DNA from: Rotaria sp. Silwood1
Taxonomy: Eukaryota; Rotifera; Eurotatoria; Philodinida; Philodinidae
NCBI GenBank assembly: GCA_905250075.1
Contig: CAJNOP010000057.1
Location: forward strand, 949,189-1,013,188
Direction of reading: 5' to 3'
Length of the DNA: 64,000 nucleotides
Below are positions 52,523 through 62,988 of the stretch, one piece after another. Under the pieces are notes generated by a model. That model was given only the letters and a program-made list of their open reading frames with translations. It was not told where the DNA came from and did no database searches. The number at the start of each line of letters is the position of its first letter. Positions within the stretch are counted from its first letter, which is position 1. A program made the position numbers and the translations under genes.

Positions 52523-53247
52523 GTCACATATTTTTTTTTTAAAACTGTCTAATAAAACTTTTTATTCTTGAAATAAACAAAACTATATTGTGATTGTATC
52601 AATGAAATTGTTCGCATAATGATTTCTATGGATGTAAATCAGTAAACATTGAACTATTTCATGTTGTACGCGATTAAACAAATCTTTTACAGTTATTTAC
52701 CCGGTTTTAATTTTGACATGTGTGAAAATAAACAAGACATCAATTGATTAGACTAAACTACTCATTACATTCAACTGTAAAGTTATGATCTATCGGTATT
52801 AGGTAATTTATATTTTCTTATTTGAATGTGTACTTCTTTTTATAGGTTCCTATGAAAATGCTCTAGCACATATTTTCGCATGAAAGCCAAACTATAAAAT
52901 GTAATTGTCGTTCAGCTGATATCGATAGTACATGTCTGAAATTGTACATAACTTGAATAAATACATCATGGAATGATTCGATAATATTGATGTAGTTTTA
53001 AAAATGTTCATGTTTAGTAATATAAATCTAAAGAATTGTCTTTCTCTTTAATTGTGTATGAAAATTAAAAAAGAAAAAAAAACATCTGTAAGAGCGAATA
53101 ATATTATCTCTTCTAATTATGTGTATAAAACTCAACTCAACATCGATTCAATCATACATAAATCTATTTTCATCTACAGTAGTTTTCTTTGTTTCTTTCT
53201 CTTGTTATATCTATGCCATTCAATGTATAATAATTCAATAAAAACCA
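52523..53247. other. Intergenic, tail-to-tail
   Basis: 725 bases between the convergent REV3L and MFS transporter genes. AATAAA-like signals at 52550-52575 fit the REV3L 3' end. Nothing else seen. Confidence 0.6.
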
Positions 53248-54786
53248 TTATGTTTTCAAATATACTTCTTCAAGTCCATCATTCTCAGTTATATCTGTAT
53301 TAATAATTGTATCTGATGCTACGATGGATGAACTATCTACTTGTGTTTGCTCTGCGTCACTTTGATCAATTGTTTTAGGTACACGACAGAATACAAGTGC
53401 TATAATAAAACCTAAACCACTGAGCCCAATACCAGCATACAATGCATATTGATAACCTTCCAATGTAGTCTTTCCTCTTTTAAGCATTTGACTTTCAATT
53501 GTTCCTGCGATACCCAAACCTAATGAAATCGACCAATTAATTGCTGTATTAAGCATACTTGCTGCAACACCTTGTTGATGTATAGGCATTCTATTGCTGA
53601 TAACTAATGATGCAGCAGGAAAGCTTATATCCATTCCAAATGGAGTTAATATTGTCGCTATAAATACTTGTATCCAATATGTTTGATTAGGAGGTGCCAT
53701 AGCAATAAGAATATTACCGAGACAAAAGAAAATCATTGATGCCATAAGAAGATAATGAGCAGGTATACGACCATAGAGTTGAGAAACAGCTATCGTAGCT
53801 ATAATACCAAAAATCACGAGTGGTGTCAACATGGCTGTTGTTAACAATGGTGATACATTACGAATAATTTCGAGAAATTGAACAATATAATAAATAAATA
53901 TACCAAAACTTGACCAACCTAGAGACATACATATAAGAACACCTGGAAATCCAGCTACGGACCAAATTGATAATGGCATGATTGGTTCCTCTGTTTTCAT
54001 TTCAACGAAAACAAAAAGTGCAATGACGAAAATACTAACAATTAATACACCATAAACATATGGTTTATCCCAACCTGATAGTGGTGCTTGATTCCAACAG
54101 TATATAAACAGAACAAGACCTGATACTCCAAGGATTGCACCAAGAATATCAGTTTTACCTGTTGGATGAACAGCTAGTGATAATTTATTTGGAACTACAA
54201 TATAAGTCAAGATAGCAAGAATATAACAAAATAGTGCTAATGCCCATTGTGCCCATGGCCACCATACAAGTTGAGCAAATATACTTCCAAACAGAGCACC
54301 TAAAATAAATCCAGCCGGTGCTGTTGCTCCAAATAGTGAAAAAACAATAGATTTTCTTAAACCAATTGGATATGTTCTAGCAAGTAATGCAACAGCATTG
54401 GGTAAAAGCATAGTTGGACCTATTCCTTGAAATGCTCGCATGATATGAAAATAGATACTATTATTTACATATGCAGCCATACCAGTTAGTACACTAGATA
54501 TGGAAAACATCAAATATCCAATTATAACTAACAATTTATGTCCAAAAATATCACCTAATCGTCCTGTAATCATTATAAAAACACCAACTGTTAAAGAATA
54601 TGCAGCTAATGTCCAAGGTAATTCAGCATCATTTGTTATACCAATAGCTGGTCCAATAATATGAAGTGGAACAAGTACATTTCCTAGTGCAGCTTGTGTA
54701 AGTAATTGAGCACAAGACAAAACACTTACGTAGAGAATTTCATGAGGAAGATTATACAAAGAAGAAGGACGTTCATCTAAACCCAT
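53248..54786 (-). CDS. MFS transporter, DHA2 drug:H+ antiporter type, fungal-like, intronless
   Basis: Proton-driven efflux carrier of the major facilitator superfamily, 512 residues, probably 14 membrane helices. Seen: motif A GRLGDIFGHK after helix 2; RAFQGIGPTMLLPNAVALLA; motif-C-like GATAPAGFILGALFGSIF in helix 5; WWPWAQWALA; and IHQQGVAASMLNTAINWSIS near the C-terminal half. This pattern is characteristic of fungal DHA2 pumps (aminotriazole-resistance-like family). ATG 54786 is the first Met of the frame. The whole protein lies in one exon, while the other long genes here have 4-26 exons. That fits horizontal transfer from a fungus, as reported often for bdelloids, but no tree can be drawn here. 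Codon use is adapted to the AT-rich host. Substrate unknown. Confidence 0.9.
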   Translation of the reverse strand: MGLDERPSSLYNLPHEILYVSVLSCAQLLTQAALGNVLVPLHIIGPAIGITNDAELPWTLAAYSLTVGVFIMITGRLGDIFGHKLLVIIGYLMFSISSVLTGMAAYVNNSIYFHIMRAFQGIGPTMLLPNAVALLARTYPIGLRKSIVFSLFGATAPAGFILGALFGSIFAQLVWWPWAQWALALFCYILAILTYIVVPNKLSLAVHPTGKTDILGAILGVSGLVLFIYCWNQAPLSGWDKPYVYGVLIVSIFVIALFVFVEMKTEEPIMPLSIWSVAGFPGVLICMSLGWSSFGIFIYYIVQFLEIIRNVSPLLTTAMLTPLVIFGIIATIAVSQLYGRIPAHYLLMASMIFFCLGNILIAMAPPNQTYWIQVFIATILTPFGMDISFPAASLVISNRMPIHQQGVAASMLNTAINWSISLGLGIAGTIESQMLKRGKTTLEGYQYALYAGIGLSGLGFIIALVFCRVPKTIDQSDAEQTQVDSSSIVASDTIINTDITENDGLEEVYLKT

Positions 54787-55421
54787 TAGTTTTCTTATTT
54801 GTTGATCAAGTAAATAGCCAGTTAAATCAAGAAAAAAAACACTCTCACATTGTTATCTTTATCATCATCATTTCAACACATATCTTCATACACTGTTATC
54901 ATTTTTCTCAATAGTTATCAATGCTATGTTTGCACAAAAGAAAAAATAGAAAGAATTCATCATTTTTATGTAGTCTTTACATTAGAAAGAATTCAAATAG
55001 TGATTCGAATAGAGACAATGTCAAAAAATGGTTTTTCTACAAGAAATTAGAAAAATATGACTTCAAAAGTATTCGTGACAATATTGTTCGCTCTATCGTT
55101 TCATATAGGAACCTGATAAAAAATTTAATTTCTTTTTATTCTTTTTGAAAATCATTGATAAATTTTGATATCCACTGTATACATATTGTTAGCAATCTCA
55201 ATGATAGTGTTCAATAATCGAAGTTCATTTCAACGAACTGCAATTAAATAACTATCCTATTTTATTTTATTGTGAATATATATGTGTAACATATTTAGCA
55301 AATAATTGAATAAAATTACCATTAAATATATGAGAAAAAAAAACAAATACTTAAATAAATATAATAAAATAAATCTAAATGGAATGTTAAAATTTTGCAG
55401 AAATTTATTTGCATTTGTCTT
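54787..55421. other. Intergenic: MFS promoter and PGM3 3' UTR
   Basis: 635 AT-rich bases. The MFS gene (-) starts at the left edge, so its promoter must lie here, and the PGM3 (-) transcript ends here. Both genes are on the same strand. No other gene seen. Confidence 0.6.
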
Positions 55422-57920
55422 TCAGTTGGTCAATTCTTCCACTACTTTTTTAATTTCAGCAGCTAATTGATCAGCTTCAACTTGTGTTGTTGCTTCAGCA
55501 TAAACACGTACAATATCTTCTGTACCCGATGGTCTTTTTAGAAGAAAAAGAAATAATTAATGAAATTTTATATAATTATTTTCTTACCGAACAAATGCAC
55601 GACCTAATGGATATTTTGAAACAAGTTCATCTATACAATCTTGTAAATGAGCAGGAGCAATACAACGACGTTCAGCATCTGTTGTTTGTATCATAGTTCG
55701 ATCTTTAACAGCTATTTTTAACTGTCGTTGTGGTAAATCATGATATAAATTTAACCATTTTTCAAGATTTAAATTCAATACAAAAAGTATAACTTCTGTT
55801 GCAAGTAAATCAGCTATAGCATCACCAATAGTTTCATTAATTAAATTAATAAATGTACGAATTTGATTTGCTGCTAAACGTTCTTTTTCCGTGCGTCTAA
55901 AGAAAAAAATACAACTGTAAAAGCATTACTTCATGTCATCAACTCACTTTGGATCTTCACTTGCTGCCTTTATTTTACTTTTTAAATCATCACTGAAGAG
56001 TACCTAAACAAATCTCTATAATCATTGAATTCTTTTAACGAGAAAAATCCTCCAACTATACTAAATCACTTTTCTGTCGAGATAATGTACATTATGTTGA
56101 CTCAAATGAGCTATGAATACTCTGAAATATTTAAATTTACTCAATAAATCATGAAAAGTGCTCAACCATGAAAGTATCTATGAAAAATTCAATTTACAAG
56201 CATTTTGTTTTTGTCTCTTGTGCAAAATTTCAAGCCGAAATTCTGAAATTATTTTTTTTTTGCTGTAAGAAAAGAAAAATATTATACTGTTCCATGTCCA
56301 TTTGCTTCAAAGTAAATACCAATATCATAATCAAGTGCTTTATGATGTAAATGTTTAACACCAGTTGGTACACATGCTACGGGAATTTTCTAAATAAAAT
56401 CTGTTTTATTATTATCATCACTTTTAAATATTTGTACCATGGTATTAACAATATAATCTGTTGAACGACCATTAGCATAAGCTGTTTGTACAACACCAAT
56501 TTTAACATCATCAAATAATTTAGCTTCGTGTAATTTCAGTGAAAGAAATGATGCAAATAAAACAGAAAAACGATCACCATCAAGTAATCGAAATTGTTTA
56601 TTTTTATCAATAAAAAAATAAATTAAACGATCAGCATCACCATCAATCGAACAATATTTTGGATAATTTTGTAATGGTGATAATCCATCAGGAGCTTTCT
56701 GATATATTTTAACATAATCAGCACCACACTAAATGAATTTAAAATAAAATATTTGAATATCTTTTTTCAGATTCTTTACTTTATGATTTAAAAGACCTTT
56801 TGTACCATCATTAAAAATATCAATTCGAATAAAATTTGCTAATGTTCGACGGATGCAAGCTAGTTTCATAGCACCAACACCATTTGCTGCATCAATAGCA
56901 AGTGTTTCAAAAGATTTATCCCTAGATGTCATCTAAATAAATCAAATCAATAAAAACAGAACACAAAGACAAAATATTGTTGTCTTACACGAACTAAGTC
57001 TTGAAATGCTGTACATAATTTATCAAAATAATCAGCTTCAGTATATTTTCCATTGAGATCATCATCATTATAACAATGAATAGCATAATGAAGTTGTGGT
57101 GTTGTCATGAGTTCTAATTTAAGAAACATAATAAATATTAATCACAAAAGTTCTCCTACCAAAATCCATAATAGTTGTATATAAAGCTTGCGCAGCTCGT
57201 TTGACAATATTTGCTAATAATGGACTACTTCGTCTAAACAAGAACATACATATAGATAAATAGATAACCTATCGTACGAAAGTCTTGGCACAACATATTC
57301 ATTCATTTTTTTGGTCTTTTCGAATTAGTTTTTAATAAAAAAAATTTAATGGAAATACTCAACAAGTTTTGAAAATTTTATATAGTTCAAAAAGAAACTT
57401 GATATAACAAACCGAGTATCATATGCTATACCAATAATTGCTTCATCATTTGGTTGAATATTAAATTGAGTCATTAATGTTATGACATAATCCCATATGA
57501 TATGAATATCATCACTAATTAAACCAGAAAAATCATATGATTTTTTCTTTTATTAACTTAACTAACTCAATTGTACATAAATTATTTGCATAAACTTCCC
57601 ATGCTTGATCAAGCATTTCACCTTGTGGATCAATAAACTTAACACCATTATCACGTTCCGGATTATGTGAAGCTGTTATCATTACACCCACACAAGCTAT
57701 AATTAAGATGCAAAAATTAAATCTTATTAAATAAAAACAAAAATTAACCTTGCTTCAATTTAGATCGAAGAGCAGCTAGAATACCGATTCGAATCATTAT
57801 CCATGGAAGTATATCAGCTCGAGCACGAAAACCACCTGTACCGTAACTTATGATAATACCAGCTGGTTTAGGATATTCATGTAAAAGACTTTTCAATTTT
57901 TCTATAACAATATGCGTCAT
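55422..57920 (-). CDS. PGM3: Phosphoacetylglucosamine mutase (frame broken by one base)
   Basis: Converts GlcNAc-6-P to GlcNAc-1-P on the way to UDP-GlcNAc, for chitin and glycans; cytosolic. Exons 57920-57749, 57696-57413, 57233-57160, 57113-56989, 56932-56780, 56728-56438, 56389-56288, 56003-55948, 55896-55588 and 55533-55422. Landmarks: [14 protein letters not shown]; active-site serine loop [30 protein letters not shown]; metal loop [38 protein letters not shown]; and [15 protein letters not shown], the phosphate-binding end. Expected length is 558 residues (human 542). Exon 57696-57413 has one base too many: frame is lost at the T run 57541-57546 and returns if one base is removed. A 48-bp intron lies at 56390-56437. 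The leader 57921-57957 follows a bare splice acceptor. Confidence 0.9.
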
Positions 57921-57956
57921 TATTCGTTGTTTCTCTTCTATTGAATAAATCAATGA

Positions 57957-58105
57957 TCTACAAATTAAATAAAAACATCATATAATTGTATTAGTTTCGA
58001 TAATCTTTAAACTAAAAAAGTCAAGTTGCTTTCATAATTCTATAAACTATTACGTGACAAAAAAATTGAAAGGATTAGTCTATCAAAGATCAAAAATACT
58101 TTTAT
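57957..58105 (-). promoter_or_regulatory. Intercistronic region FAHD1-PGM3 with an unpaired splice acceptor
   Basis: FAHD1 stops at 58106. The next same-strand gene, PGM3, begins after a clear acceptor TTTAATTTGTAG (AG at 57959-57958) with no donor between the genes. A short leader then leads to ATG 57920. This is the layout of SL trans-spliced operons. A plain 5' UTR intron starting inside FAHD1 is the alternative. Confidence 0.45.
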
Positions 58106-58109
58106 TTAT
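58104..58109 (-). terminator. Poly(A) signal overlapping the FAHD1 stop codon
   Basis: On the minus strand the end reads TCTCAATAAATAAAAG, so AATAAA overlaps the TAA stop. This implies a very short 3' UTR, in keeping with the close downstream gene. Confidence 0.5.
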
Positions 58110-58948
58110 TGAGAAGCAACATTGAATTTCATCGAATATTTAAAATTATTATCACCATTTATACCAGCTTCAATTTGATCTCCTCTTTTAACTGGTCCAA
58201 CACCCGCTGGTGTACCAGTTAAAATTAAATCTCCATGTTCAAGTGTTATATATTTTGATATATAAACAATCATATCTGTAATTGAAAAAATCATATCACG
58301 TGTATGACCATTTTGTCTCATTTGTCCATTAACACTAAGCCAAAGATTAACAGATGATGCATCAAGTTTATTTTTATCAATAAAATCACCACATGGACAT
58401 GATGTATCAAAACCTTTTGCAAGTAACCATGGATGACCTTGTTTTTTTAATTGATCTTGAATTTTTCGTGCAGTCATATCAAGTGCAAGACAATATCCAC
58501 CAACATTTTCCTCAGCTTGATCTTTATTAACATTTCGACATTGTTTATCTATAATAACACCTAATTCAACTTCATGATGAAGTTCATCCCATTCTGGTGG
58601 AATCTAATTAAATAAATTTGATTTTTATTGTTTAAAAAAAAAAAAAGAGAATTTTTAGTACTATGATTTTATTTGGTTCAATAACAAAAGCACTGGAAGG
58701 TTTCATAAATATCAATGGTTTACTTGGTACAACCTTAAGAAAAAAATAAAATAAAAGTGATTAACAAAATTTATTAAAATAAATATTTCTATAGATATAC
58801 ATTGCCTAATTCGCTTGCATGTTCGCTAAATGATGACATGATAAATTTAAAAGAAAAATATGTAAAAAAATTTCTTCTACCTATAATTACGTCCAATACA
58901 AATAATTTTTTTGCAAATTGATCTAAAGTTTTTTAATGTTCCTGCCAT
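58106..58948 (-). CDS. FAHD1: FAH-domain acylpyruvase / oxaloacetate decarboxylase
   Basis: Mitochondrial enzyme that cleaves acylpyruvates and decarboxylates oxaloacetate. Exons 58948-58881, 58825-58801, 58733-58662 and 58603-58106 give 220 residues (human 224), all phases matching. Seen: start MAGTLKNFRSICKKIICIGR; GRNYSEHASELG with the helix holding the His/Glu catalytic pair; PLIFMKPSSAF; HHEVELG and LALDMTAR with the metal ligands; KGFDTSCP; and LTGTPAGVGPVKRGDQIEAG. The short 25-base second exon is needed to complete the catalytic helix. Divergent from the metaxin gene (163 bp apart) and followed by PGM3 on the same strand after 148 bp. Confidence 0.95.
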
Positions 58949-59111
58949 GTTCAATTTTTTTCCTTCTTGATAGCTTAGATTATTAAGAGATGCGTGCATG
59001 TCTCTAGTCTATGCTATAAATTTGATTGATGAAATAAATTGATCAATTATAAATAAGATAGATGTCTTCTTCATTTATCCATTCGTCAACGAAATTTTAC
59101 AATCAGTCGAG
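58949..59111. promoter_or_regulatory. Bidirectional FAHD1 / metaxin promoter
   Basis: Only 163 bases separate the two divergent start codons, so both genes must share this promoter. A/T-rich with no clear TATA position. Both products work in mitochondria. Confidence 0.5.
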
Positions 59112-60405
59112 ATGGAAACAACAAGTTTAAAGGTAAAGTATGTTGTTTTGTTTTTCTTTAAATTTGTTTAAAATGATGATAATTTTCTTTTCTTTTATCT
59201 TAGGAACAAGAACGAGAAAATTTAGTACTTTCCGTATGGCCTAATTGTAATCATTTATCAACAATTGATCCAGCATGTTTAGCAGCTTCAGTAAAATATT
59301 TTATCGAAGTAGTTGATATATATTTATAGTTTTATCTATAGTTATGGCTTCGTGCACAAGGATTATCCTATTCAATTGTCAATGCTAATCGACAAATGTC
59401 GATGATATTAGGTAAAATATTTCTTCATTATTTCAAAATAATAGATAATCGACTTTTAAAGGAACTTATCCAACGTTGCATGACATGGTTAATAAAAAGC
59501 ATTATGTTGGATTTGAAACAATCTATGAATATAGTCGAACATCGAATGTTAGTATTTCCTTTTCATTGAATGAATCAGAAAACAGAAAATATTTATTTTT
59601 AGCCAACAGCTGATGAACTTGCTCTATTGGCAACATTTAAACGTCTATTTGTTCCAGCTTTTGTACGTGTGATTTGTTTTTTTCTCTATTGGTTTTGTTT
59701 ATATTATTATCTTTTATTACAGATGCACTCACAATGGTTGGATGAAACAAATAGAGCATCATTTCGAACTTTATATCATTATACAATTGGTTTACCAACT
59801 AGTTTATTTTATATTCGAAAAAAATTTTCATCAGCACAAACATGGTTTGATATTATTGCAAGTAAATGTTCATATCCAAATGAACAACAAAATACAGTAA
59901 GTTTTTTATTTTCTCTTCGGTTATCTTTTTATAGTAATTGCTAGATGTATGCTGATGCTGACCGATGTTTTTCAATACTTGAAGATAAACTAGCAAAAAA
60001 TAATCAACAATTTATTGGTGGAGAAAAGTATGAAACACAAAAAACAAAACAATGTTATGAAATTTTCCAATTATCTATTTTGTATTTTCATTTAGATTTT
60101 CTCTTATTGATGCTTGGGTTAGTTCGTACCTTCTCGTACTTGTTCATTTTGCATCAGAAAAATCTCGATTACGAACATTATTAACTCAACATTCACGACT
60201 TATTGATTATATTCAACGTATTGATGAAGAACAATTATTGTTATCTAAAGAACGTGAAAGTCATACTCATACATCACCATCGTCTCCGGAAAATTCAGTT
60301 GATATAGTCAATGTATTACATATTATTTCACAAGTAGTATCTTTCTCGATCTTCTTTTTTATGTTAACAAAAATTGGTGCAAATTCTAATACGATTACAC
60401 CATAA
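59112..60405 (+). CDS. MTX: Metaxin, mitochondrial outer-membrane import component
   Basis: GST-fold protein of the SAM complex that inserts beta-barrel proteins into the mitochondrial outer membrane. Eight exons: 59112-59132, 59204-59290, 59342-59411, 59462-59547, 59603-59662, 59723-59896, 59945-60027, 60096-60405; 296 residues, in frame throughout. The N-terminal thioredoxin-like domain shows VWPNCNHLSTIDPACLAA (metaxins: WP...L.S.D..CLA), GTYPTLHDM and ELALLATFKRLFVPAF. The GST-C part shows HSQWLDETN, GLPTSLFYIRKK and FSLIDAWVSSYLLVLVHFAS. A hydrophobic stretch near residues 265-285 is the C-terminal tail anchor known in metaxin 1. Metaxin 1 or 3 type; cannot be split further by eye. Confidence 0.9.
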
Positions 60406-60884
60406 CTGTTGACACTTTTTTTTTGTTCTTCAACCAAAGTAGAATTTTATAAATGAAGGGAGATCGGACAAATTTAATAATGATAACTCTTTGTATAATT
60501 AGAATTCAAATAGACTTTTATTTATATATAGTAGCTTCTTTTTTTTTATTAGAAAATAAAATTTGAAATTACATCGAAAATTATCACTATAACTTATGTA
60601 TCTTGTTAACTGTCTGTTGAAACTATATTTAGTCAAACGCATAATAAGACAATAAACTATTGATTATGAAAGATCATGTCGATGTGAAGCACAGCATTTA
60701 TGTAGTTCTTCGCTTATTTTTCGCTGTAATAAAATCTGTATTTTGTGTCGCACTGTTCTAGAGAGAGGTAAATTGCTAGTCTAAATGATTTTTAAAGTTC
60801 AATATGAGTTTTGAGCAGGAGAAATAATGGAAACTTGCAACAGGACAAGCTTGACTCTTGGTACAATCGTTTATCATTCTTATG

Positions 60885-61124
60885 TTAATTAAAATTCAAT
60901 TGCCGAAAGTTGAGATCACTTTTATGTGGACTATTGCGAGGATCTAAAGAACGGAGAGTCAAAAAATACGCAGATAGACGTACTTGTCCTGTTTTATTCA
61001 TCCATCGAAGGAATCTTCTGCAATCTGTGCTGCTCGCTACTAATATATTAAACAATAAAATTAGGTGAATAATACTGATTGCAAAATGCGTAGTTGCTTC
61101 TTTTGAAAGAATGAACAGCGGCAT
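60885..61124 (-). CDS. Small orphan reading frame with hydrophobic N-terminus
   Basis: 79 codons from ATG 61124: FAISIIHLILLFNILVASST, then a Cys/Arg-rich segment TDCRRFLRWMNKTGQ. The start could be a signal peptide, but a good acceptor (ATATATTAG) lies inside the hydrophobic part. The second half may therefore be an exon joined to something upstream such as 61172-61372. No family recognised. Confidence 0.25.
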   Translation of the reverse strand: MPLFILSKEATTHFAISIIHLILLFNILVASSTDCRRFLRWMNKTGQVRLSAYFLTLRSLDPRNSPHKSDLNFRQLNFN

Positions 61125-61171
61125 GCTATTGTTGTATCATCAATAAAAACTAAACAAATCAATAGATTGAA

Positions 61172-61372
61172 CTAAACTTTTTTGTTTCTAATATACTCTT
61201 GATACTTGTCAATTGTAATATGATGGCCATCATAAATAAGGTCACGGATCTGTTTGAACCTTGTACGGATGTTGCTTGATGACAGATACGCTTGGTTGTG
61301 CTCTGTCTTAAACATCTGATTTATTTTCACGAATTGATTCACAGTACAAGTCCTTATTTTCATTTGTGTCAA
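61172..61372 (-). CDS. Small orphan reading frame, 66 residues
   Basis: I do not recognise it. It starts MTQMKIRTCTVNQFVKINQ and ends DKYQEYIRNKKV, with balanced, partly basic composition and codons less A/T-biased than the verified genes nearby (AAC, GAC, CGT, CTG). It could be a fragment of a gene or transposon protein. A following frame at 61124-60885 lies 48 bases downstream on the same strand. Confidence 0.3.
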   Translation of the reverse strand: MTQMKIRTCTVNQFVKINQMFKTEHNQAYLSSSNIRTRFKQIRDLIYDGHHITIDKYQEYIRNKKV

Positions 61373-61415
61373 TCTTCACCTCGTCATTATTTATACTTCT
61401 TTATCCAAATAATAC

Positions 61416-61474
61416 ATGTGGGTGTGGATGTTGGTCATAGCTTTCATACTACTATCTTCTTGACCCACACCCTA
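61416..61474. repeat. TGTGGG-like inverted pair 1
   Basis: ATGTGGGTGTGGATGTTGG at 61416-61434 and the C-rich GACCCACACCCTA at 61462-61474 face each other and share GGGTGTGG in inverted orientation. They stand out in this AT-rich DNA. The unit resembles TGTGGG, reported as the bdelloid telomere repeat. Confidence 0.45.
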
Positions 61475-62485
61475 TTAATATTTCGATATTTTTGAGCGAT
61501 TCTTCAGCTGTTGTATTTTACTAATCGTTAAAAGTTCATTTACACATCCCGACATATCCGAAGTATGATCATTATTAACAAAAGTTGTTTTATTAATCTT
61601 CCTTTGTATATAGACTGAATATATCAATGTTGATATATTTCAATAATTTTGAAGATTAATCATTAAAATTCGAATAAACAGTTAAATTAACATGTAAAAT
61701 CGATGTATCTGAATCATCAGCTAAATTTGTTAATCAGTAATATTACAATAGAAATGTCTGATAGAAACAAAGAGAAAAAAGTGAATAGATGCAAGTACAG
61801 GTTTTACTATCAATAACATCAAGTTTTTTTTTCGAGTGAAAAAAACAACCAAAAAAAAGTAAGTTAATTAATATACTTTTAACACAGATTCTTCATTTTA
61901 CATTATCGGATGTCATAATGTTTATCAAGCTAATTGGATTCAAATACAAAAAAAAATCATCAAATCAGTACAATCTTCTTGTAAAAGAAGAATTCCCTTA
62001 GTGTTCAAATTATTATTGTTGTGTTTGTACATTAGAAATGAGGATAAACAATACGTATACAATTCAATCGATCCATGTTAAAGATTTTCACAAAAAGAAA
62101 ACCTATATTTTTAGTTTCATTAATAAAATTACGTCATGTTGAAATCAGAAAAGTTAAATCCCACATACAAGAACAGATTTTACAATAAAATTTATTCATT
62201 ACAAATATTGTTGGCATAATTCCTATGGTATTAAAAAATCAACTATTTAGAATATTTTTATGTTTAAACTGTGAGTTCCATTCCATATTTTTAAGTGAAA
62301 TCGATAAAGGATATTGTTCAGCTTGAGAAAAATCTTATTAATCGAGCTAATATTAGTCTTACAACATCTGGAAGTTAATATACTATAATAAACGAATTGC
62401 TAGATAAAATAAAAAATGGATTGCAGAAAGAGTTTTTTTTATGTCATCCATTATCAACTGATTTACGAGTTGAACATGCATGTTC

Positions 62486-62506
62486 AGGGTGTAGATGTGA
62501 GGGGTA
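62486..62506. repeat. G-rich block between the two pairs
   Basis: AGGGTGTAGATGTGAGGGG (from 62486) is a degenerate relative of the TGTGGG-like blocks on either side, G-rich on the plus strand. Confidence 0.3.
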
Positions 62507-62940
62507 GTCTCAACAAGATTATATGTGCACGCTCAAGGTGTTCAAGAAGTACGGTTTTAGTTTTCTAGAACCCTTCTCTTTGAGTATCTAGTGATAATTT
62601 TTATTTTCTTATATTCTAGCTGAAAAAACAGTTTACAGTGTTCGAATTACTATGTGGAATCTCTCTAACACTTTCGACATTGTAAAAGAATTGAAACTAA
62701 ACGTCATTAAATAGCTTCTGTACTCGACAAGACCTAGCATTTTGATTTTTGCATTCACATTAGACTATCTCAAAAGATTCTTTTTTCTCATCTGAAGCAA
62801 GTAAAAAATAAACCCATTTTTGTCCTAAGTATTATTATGGGAATGTTAATATTTTTGAAGTACAAGTTCAAATCAACCAACTGAATGCGTTTCTTCTTCT
62901 TGTTTTTTATTGAAAATCTTCTAAAATATCTATTGAAATT

Positions 62941-62988
62941 GAGGGTGTGGGTGTTTGTTCTCATTTCGTCAACACCCACATCCACCTC
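62941..62988. repeat. TGTGGG-like inverted pair 2 (hairpin)
   Basis: GAGGGTGTGGGTGTT (62941-62955) and AACACCCACATCCACCTC (62971-62988) form a near-perfect stem with a 15-base loop. Same G-rich unit as the pair at 61416-61474. Confidence 0.5.

Noticed and set aside
54850..55148. Plus-strand frames upstream of the MFS gene
   Set aside because: Two overlapping short frames of AT-rich sequence with Lys/Asn/Phe-rich products; no evidence of coding.
57531..57572. A 20-base intron to explain the PGM3 frame break
   Set aside because: The only GT...AG pair close by spans about 20 bases, too short to splice. An extra T in the T6 run is simpler.
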